From DATACN01 sp038215095 (GTDB taxonomy: Bacteria > Actinomycetota > Thermoleophilia > Solirubrobacterales > Thermoleophilaceae): 15,984 bases of DNA. Location: the NCBI GenBank assembly GCA_038215095.1, contig JBBQRG010000067.1:1-15984 (forward strand), in the 5' to 3' direction. The position numbers and the translations under genes were made by a program. This document shows, one piece after another, positions 13,639-15,984 of the stretch (positions within the stretch are counted from its first letter, which is position 1; the number at the start of each line of letters is the position of its first letter). The notes beneath the pieces are model-generated. The model saw only the letters and a program-made list of their open reading frames with translations. It was not told where the DNA came from and ran no database searches.

Positions 13639-14876
13639 TAGGACACCATGCCCGCGCCGACGGTCTCGTTCGAGCTCTCGTCGATCAGGATGAAGCTGCC
13701 CGTGACGCGGTTCAGCTCGTATGGGTCGGCGAAGACCGGCTGGCCCAAGCGCAGCCGCACGCGGCCGAGGTCGTTGAGTGCGAGCCCCTCGGGTGCGGGC
13801 TCCTCGTTCAAAGTGTTCACGTCGAGCTTGCCTTCGACGGTGTCGACCTTCGCCGGGACGGACCGCGTGGTGTGCTTGAGGCGGTAGCGCGACCCGGCAA
13901 CGAGCGGGCGGTCGCCCATCCAGCAGATGGTGGCCTCGAGCTCGCGCAGCGGCTCGGGGGCGTCGTCCACGCCCACGATCATGTCGCCGCGCGACACGTC
14001 CAGGTGGTCCTCCAGGCGCAGCGTCACCGACAGCGGCGGGAAGGCCTCGTCCAGCTCGCTGTCGGCGGTGTCGATGCCGGCTACGCGCGTGACCTGCCCG
14101 CTCGGCAGCACCTGCACCTCGTCACCGGGCTTTACCACCCCGCCCGCCATCTGACCGGCGTAGCCCCGGTAGTCGTGGTGCTCGCCGGAGTTCGGCCTGA
14201 TCACCCACTGCACCGGGAAGCGCAGGTCGTCGAGGTTGCTGTCGCCCGCCACCTGCAGCGCCTCGAGCCACTCGAGCAGCGAGGGCCCGTCGTACCAGGG
14301 CATCCGCGCCGAGCGCTCCACCACGTTGTCGCCCTCGAGCGCGGACACGGGGATCACCTCGGCGTCCGGCAGCTCGGCCCGGACGGCGTCGACCGCGGCC
14401 TCGTCGAAGCCCACCAGGTCCATCTTGTTCACGCAGATCACCACGTGCGGGATGCGCAGCAGCGAGGCGATCAGGGCGTGGCGGCGCGACTGCTCGACCA
14501 CGCCGTTGCGGGCGTCCACCAGGATCAGCGCCACGTTGGCCGTGGATGCGCCGGTGACCATGTTGCGCGTGTACTGCTCGTGGCCGGGCGTGTCGGCCAG
14601 CACGAACTTGCGCTTCGGCGTCTGGAAGTAGCGGTAGGCGACGTCGATCGTGATGCCCTGCTCGCGCTCCGCACGCAGTCCGTCGGTGAGCAGCGCCAGG
14701 TTCACGTAGCCGTCGCCGCGGCCCAGGCTGACCTCCTCGACGTGCGCCAGCTGGTCCTCCATGATCTGGCCGGTCTCGAACAGCAGGCGGCCGATCAGCG
14801 TGGACTTGCCGTCGTCCACCGAGCCGGCTGTCGCTACGCGGACGAGCTCGGTGGCGGGGCTAGAAGTAACCGTCAC
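13638..14876 (-). CDS. cysN: Sulfate adenylyltransferase subunit 1 (GTPase subunit)
   Basis: 412 aa from a GTG at 14876, the only legal start before the P-loop, with GGAGG nine bases upstream. CysN is the elongation-factor-like GTPase that drives CysD to form adenosine 5'-phosphosulfate from ATP and sulfate. G-box motifs: GSVDDGKST (18-26), the switch I Thr in REQGITIDVAYRYF, DTPGH (95-99), NKMD (150-153) and VSALEGDNV. Two beta-barrel domains follow (FPVQWVIRPNS, then the C-terminal barrel with GSRYRLKH and TGSFILID). There is no fused APS kinase (CysC), which fits the APS reductase at the operon start. It overlaps cysD by 17 bp and the permease gene by 1 bp. Confidence 0.95.
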   Translation of the reverse strand: MTVTSSPATELVRVATAGSVDDGKSTLIGRLLFETGQIMEDQLAHVEEVSLGRGDGYVNLALLTDGLRAEREQGITIDVAYRYFQTPKRKFVLADTPGHEQYTRNMVTGASTANVALILVDARNGVVEQSRRHALIASLLRIPHVVICVNKMDLVGFDEAAVDAVRAELPDAEVIPVSALEGDNVVERSARMPWYDGPSLLEWLEALQVAGDSNLDDLRFPVQWVIRPNSGEHHDYRGYAGQMAGGVVKPGDEVQVLPSGQVTRVAGIDTADSELDEAFPPLSVTLRLEDHLDVSRGDMIVGVDDAPEPLRELEATICWMGDRPLVAGSRYRLKHTTRSVPAKVDTVEGKLDVNTLNEEPAPEGLALNDLGRVRLRLGQPVFADPYELNRVTGSFILIDESSNETVGAGMVS

Positions 14877-15795
14877 GCTTGCGGTCCTCCATGGCGGCCT
14901 CGGTGTGGCGGTCGTCCGCGCGGGTCTCGCCCCGCTCCGTCACGCGGGTCGCCGCGATCTCCGCGATCACGTCGTCCAGCGCGACCGCCTCCGAGCGCAC
15001 GGCGCCGGTGCAGGTCATGTCTCCGACCGTCCGGAAGCGCACCGACTCCTCGAAGACCCGCTCGCCCTCCATCCGCTCGACGAAGTCGGAGGCGGCGTAG
15101 AGCATCCCGTCGCGGCGGAAGACCTCGCGGCGGTGGGAGAAGTAGAGCGAGGGCAGCTCGATGTCCTCCTCCGCGATGTACTGCCACACGTCGAGCTCGG
15201 TCCAGTTCGAGAGCGGGAACGCGCGCAGGTGCTCACCAGGCAGCACGCTGCCGTTCAGGAGTCCCCAGAGCTCGGGCCGCTGGCGCTTTGGGTCCCACTG
15301 GCCGAAGTCGTCGCGGAACGACAGCATGCGCTCCTTCGCGCGTGCCCGCTCCTCGTCGCGGCGCGCGCCGCCGAACGCGGCCTTGAAGCCGTGCTCCTCG
15401 ATGGCGTCGAGCAAAGTCACTGTCTGGAGCCGGTTGCGCGACGCGCGCGGCCCGGTCTCGTCGGTCACGCGGCCGCTGTCGATCGAGTCCTGCACCGACG
15501 CCACGATCAGCCGCGCGCCCAGGCGCTCCACGGCGCGGTCGCGGAACTCGATCGCCTCGGGGAAGTTGTGGCCCGTGTCCACGTGCATCACGGGGAAGGG
15601 GAGGCCGGCGGGCCAGAAGGCCTTCTCGGCGAGCCTCAGCAGCACAGCGGAGTCCTTGCCGCCGCTGAACAGGAGCACCGCCTTGCCGGGCTCGGCGGCG
15701 ACCTCGCGCAGGACCTGGATCGCCTCCGCCTCGAGCGCCTGCAGGTGGGTCACACGCCTGCCGTGGGCCCGGAAGTCCGGGGCGGCGAGCGTCAT
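14860..15795 (-). CDS. cysD: Sulfate adenylyltransferase subunit 2
   Basis: 311 aa from the ATG at 15795, chosen because it gives the usual length (about 300) and overlaps the cysH stop as ATGA; an upstream in-frame extension would run into cysH. CysD is the catalytic PP-loop subunit that adenylates sulfate with CysN. The PP-motif is LLFSGGKDSAVLLRL with SGGKDS at 44-49. Also visible are FPVMHVDTGHNFPEAIEFRD, FGGARRDEERARAKER, SFRDDFGQWDPKRQRPELW, FPLSNWTELDVWQYI and the C-terminal RKRDGYF, all classic for the family. The gene is translationally coupled on both sides. Confidence 0.95.
   Translation of the reverse strand: MTLAAPDFRAHGRRVTHLQALEAEAIQVLREVAAEPGKAVLLFSGGKDSAVLLRLAEKAFWPAGLPFPVMHVDTGHNFPEAIEFRDRAVERLGARLIVASVQDSIDSGRVTDETGPRASRNRLQTVTLLDAIEEHGFKAAFGGARRDEERARAKERMLSFRDDFGQWDPKRQRPELWGLLNGSVLPGEHLRAFPLSNWTELDVWQYIAEEDIELPSLYFSHRREVFRRDGMLYAASDFVERMEGERVFEESVRFRTVGDMTCTGAVRSEAVALDDVIAEIAATRVTERGETRADDRHTEAAMEDRKRDGYF
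14886..14890 (-). promoter_or_regulatory. Ribosome binding site of cysN inside cysD
   Basis: GGAGG on the minus strand, nine bases before the cysN GTG at 14876, within the last codons of cysD. It supports the 17-bp overlapping start. Confidence 0.6.
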
Positions 15796-15984
15796 TGCGC
15801 CGGGAGCGGCTGGCTCGGCCGGCCGCGATCGGATTCGCTCTCCACCACGTGGAGGCCGCACTCGGTCTTGTCCTGGCCGGCCCAGCGGCCCTCGCGGCCG
15901 CTGCCGGGCAGGGTGCAGGGAGCGCAGCCGATCGAGGCGTAGCCCTGGTCGTGCAGGGGGTGGTAGGGCAGGTCGTGCTCGTTC
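15792..15984 (-). CDS. cysH: Assimilatory APS reductase (CysH family), C-terminal end (cut by window edge)
   Basis: Only the last 63 codons are in the window, ending in TGA at 15794-15792. The readable part is NEHDLPYHPLHDQGYASIGC then APC, GREGRWAGQDKTECGLH and a short variable tail. The catalytic cysteine is in ECGLH. The preceding CAPC supplies two of the four cysteines that bind a [4Fe-4S] cluster in APS-type reductases (the other pair would lie upstream, outside the window). Enzymes using PAPS usually lack this pair, so reduction of APS to sulfite with thioredoxin is likely. It overlaps cysD by 4 bp (ATGA) and appears to be upstream in the same operon. Confidence 0.92.
   Translation of the reverse strand, partial: NEHDLPYHPLHDQGYASIGCAPCTLPGSGREGRWAGQDKTECGLHVVESESDRGRPSQPLPAQ

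Noticed and set aside
11731..13641. 636-codon plus-strand open frame antisense to aroF and the permease
   Set aside because: Its His/Arg/Gly-rich translation has no family features and reflects the third-position GC bias of real genes on the other strand.
13872..15386. 504-codon plus-strand open frame antisense to cysN and cysD
   Set aside because: Shadow of two strongly conserved genes; no domain, no ribosome site.
1..15984. CRISPR arrays, tRNA/rRNA genes, insertion sequences, prophage or defence genes
   Set aside because: No direct-repeat array, cloverleaf, transposase, integrase or terminal repeats were seen, and almost every base is explained by metabolic genes.

Overview
The window is about 16 kb of very GC-rich, tightly packed bacterial chromosome. 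The base composition, frequent GTG starts, scarce Shine-Dalgarno sequences, many 1-4 nt gene overlaps and gene content (fused biotin carboxylase/BCCP, type I-beta DAHP synthase, separate CysD and CysN) suggest a high-GC actinobacterium. A Thermoleophilia/Solirubrobacterales-like lineage is my best guess, as inference only. There is no RNA gene, insertion sequence, CRISPR array or prophage, and no gap over 100 bp between genes. The content is mostly recognisable enzyme families, and I do not see a clearly novel defence or mobile system.

Layout. (1) 1-5293, glycan locus: the N-terminal part of a secreted GH3 beta-glucosidase runs off the left edge on the minus strand. It is divergent from a plus-strand trio: a secreted PF10091 glycoamylase-like enzyme, an MBL-fold hydrolase, and a large secreted six-hairpin glycosidase. 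The 81-bp divergent spacer holds a perfect 6+1+6 inverted repeat, a candidate operator. (2) 8494-5290, minus strand: a biotin carboxylase/BCCP fusion, a sarcosine-oxidase-like FAD enzyme with no ordinary start codon where its N-terminus should be, and an antibiotic-biosynthesis-monooxygenase (ABM) reading frame broken by an in-frame amber codon. (3) 8523-10412, plus strand: a secreted S33/TAP-like alpha/beta hydrolase, only 28 bp from the divergent carboxylase gene and probably leaderless. (4) 15984-10409, minus strand: a sulfate-assimilation operon cysH-cysD-cysN that continues without a break into a TauE/SafE permease, a DAHP synthase and a cytochrome P450.

How they fit together. The left block plausibly secretes enzymes that cut a glucan (one testable guess is beta-1,2-glucan) and hydrolyse the products. 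The right block activates sulfate to APS (CysDN) and reduces it to sulfite with an iron-sulfur APS reductase (CysH with CxxC). The adjacent TauE/SafE protein may move sulfate or sulfite, and the first shikimate-pathway enzyme and a P450 are co-transcribed downstream. The points most worth checking are the glycan cluster and its operator, the amber-interrupted ABM gene beside a gene lacking a start codon, the two convergent pairs sharing a CTAG stop palindrome, and the odd cys-aro-P450 operon.
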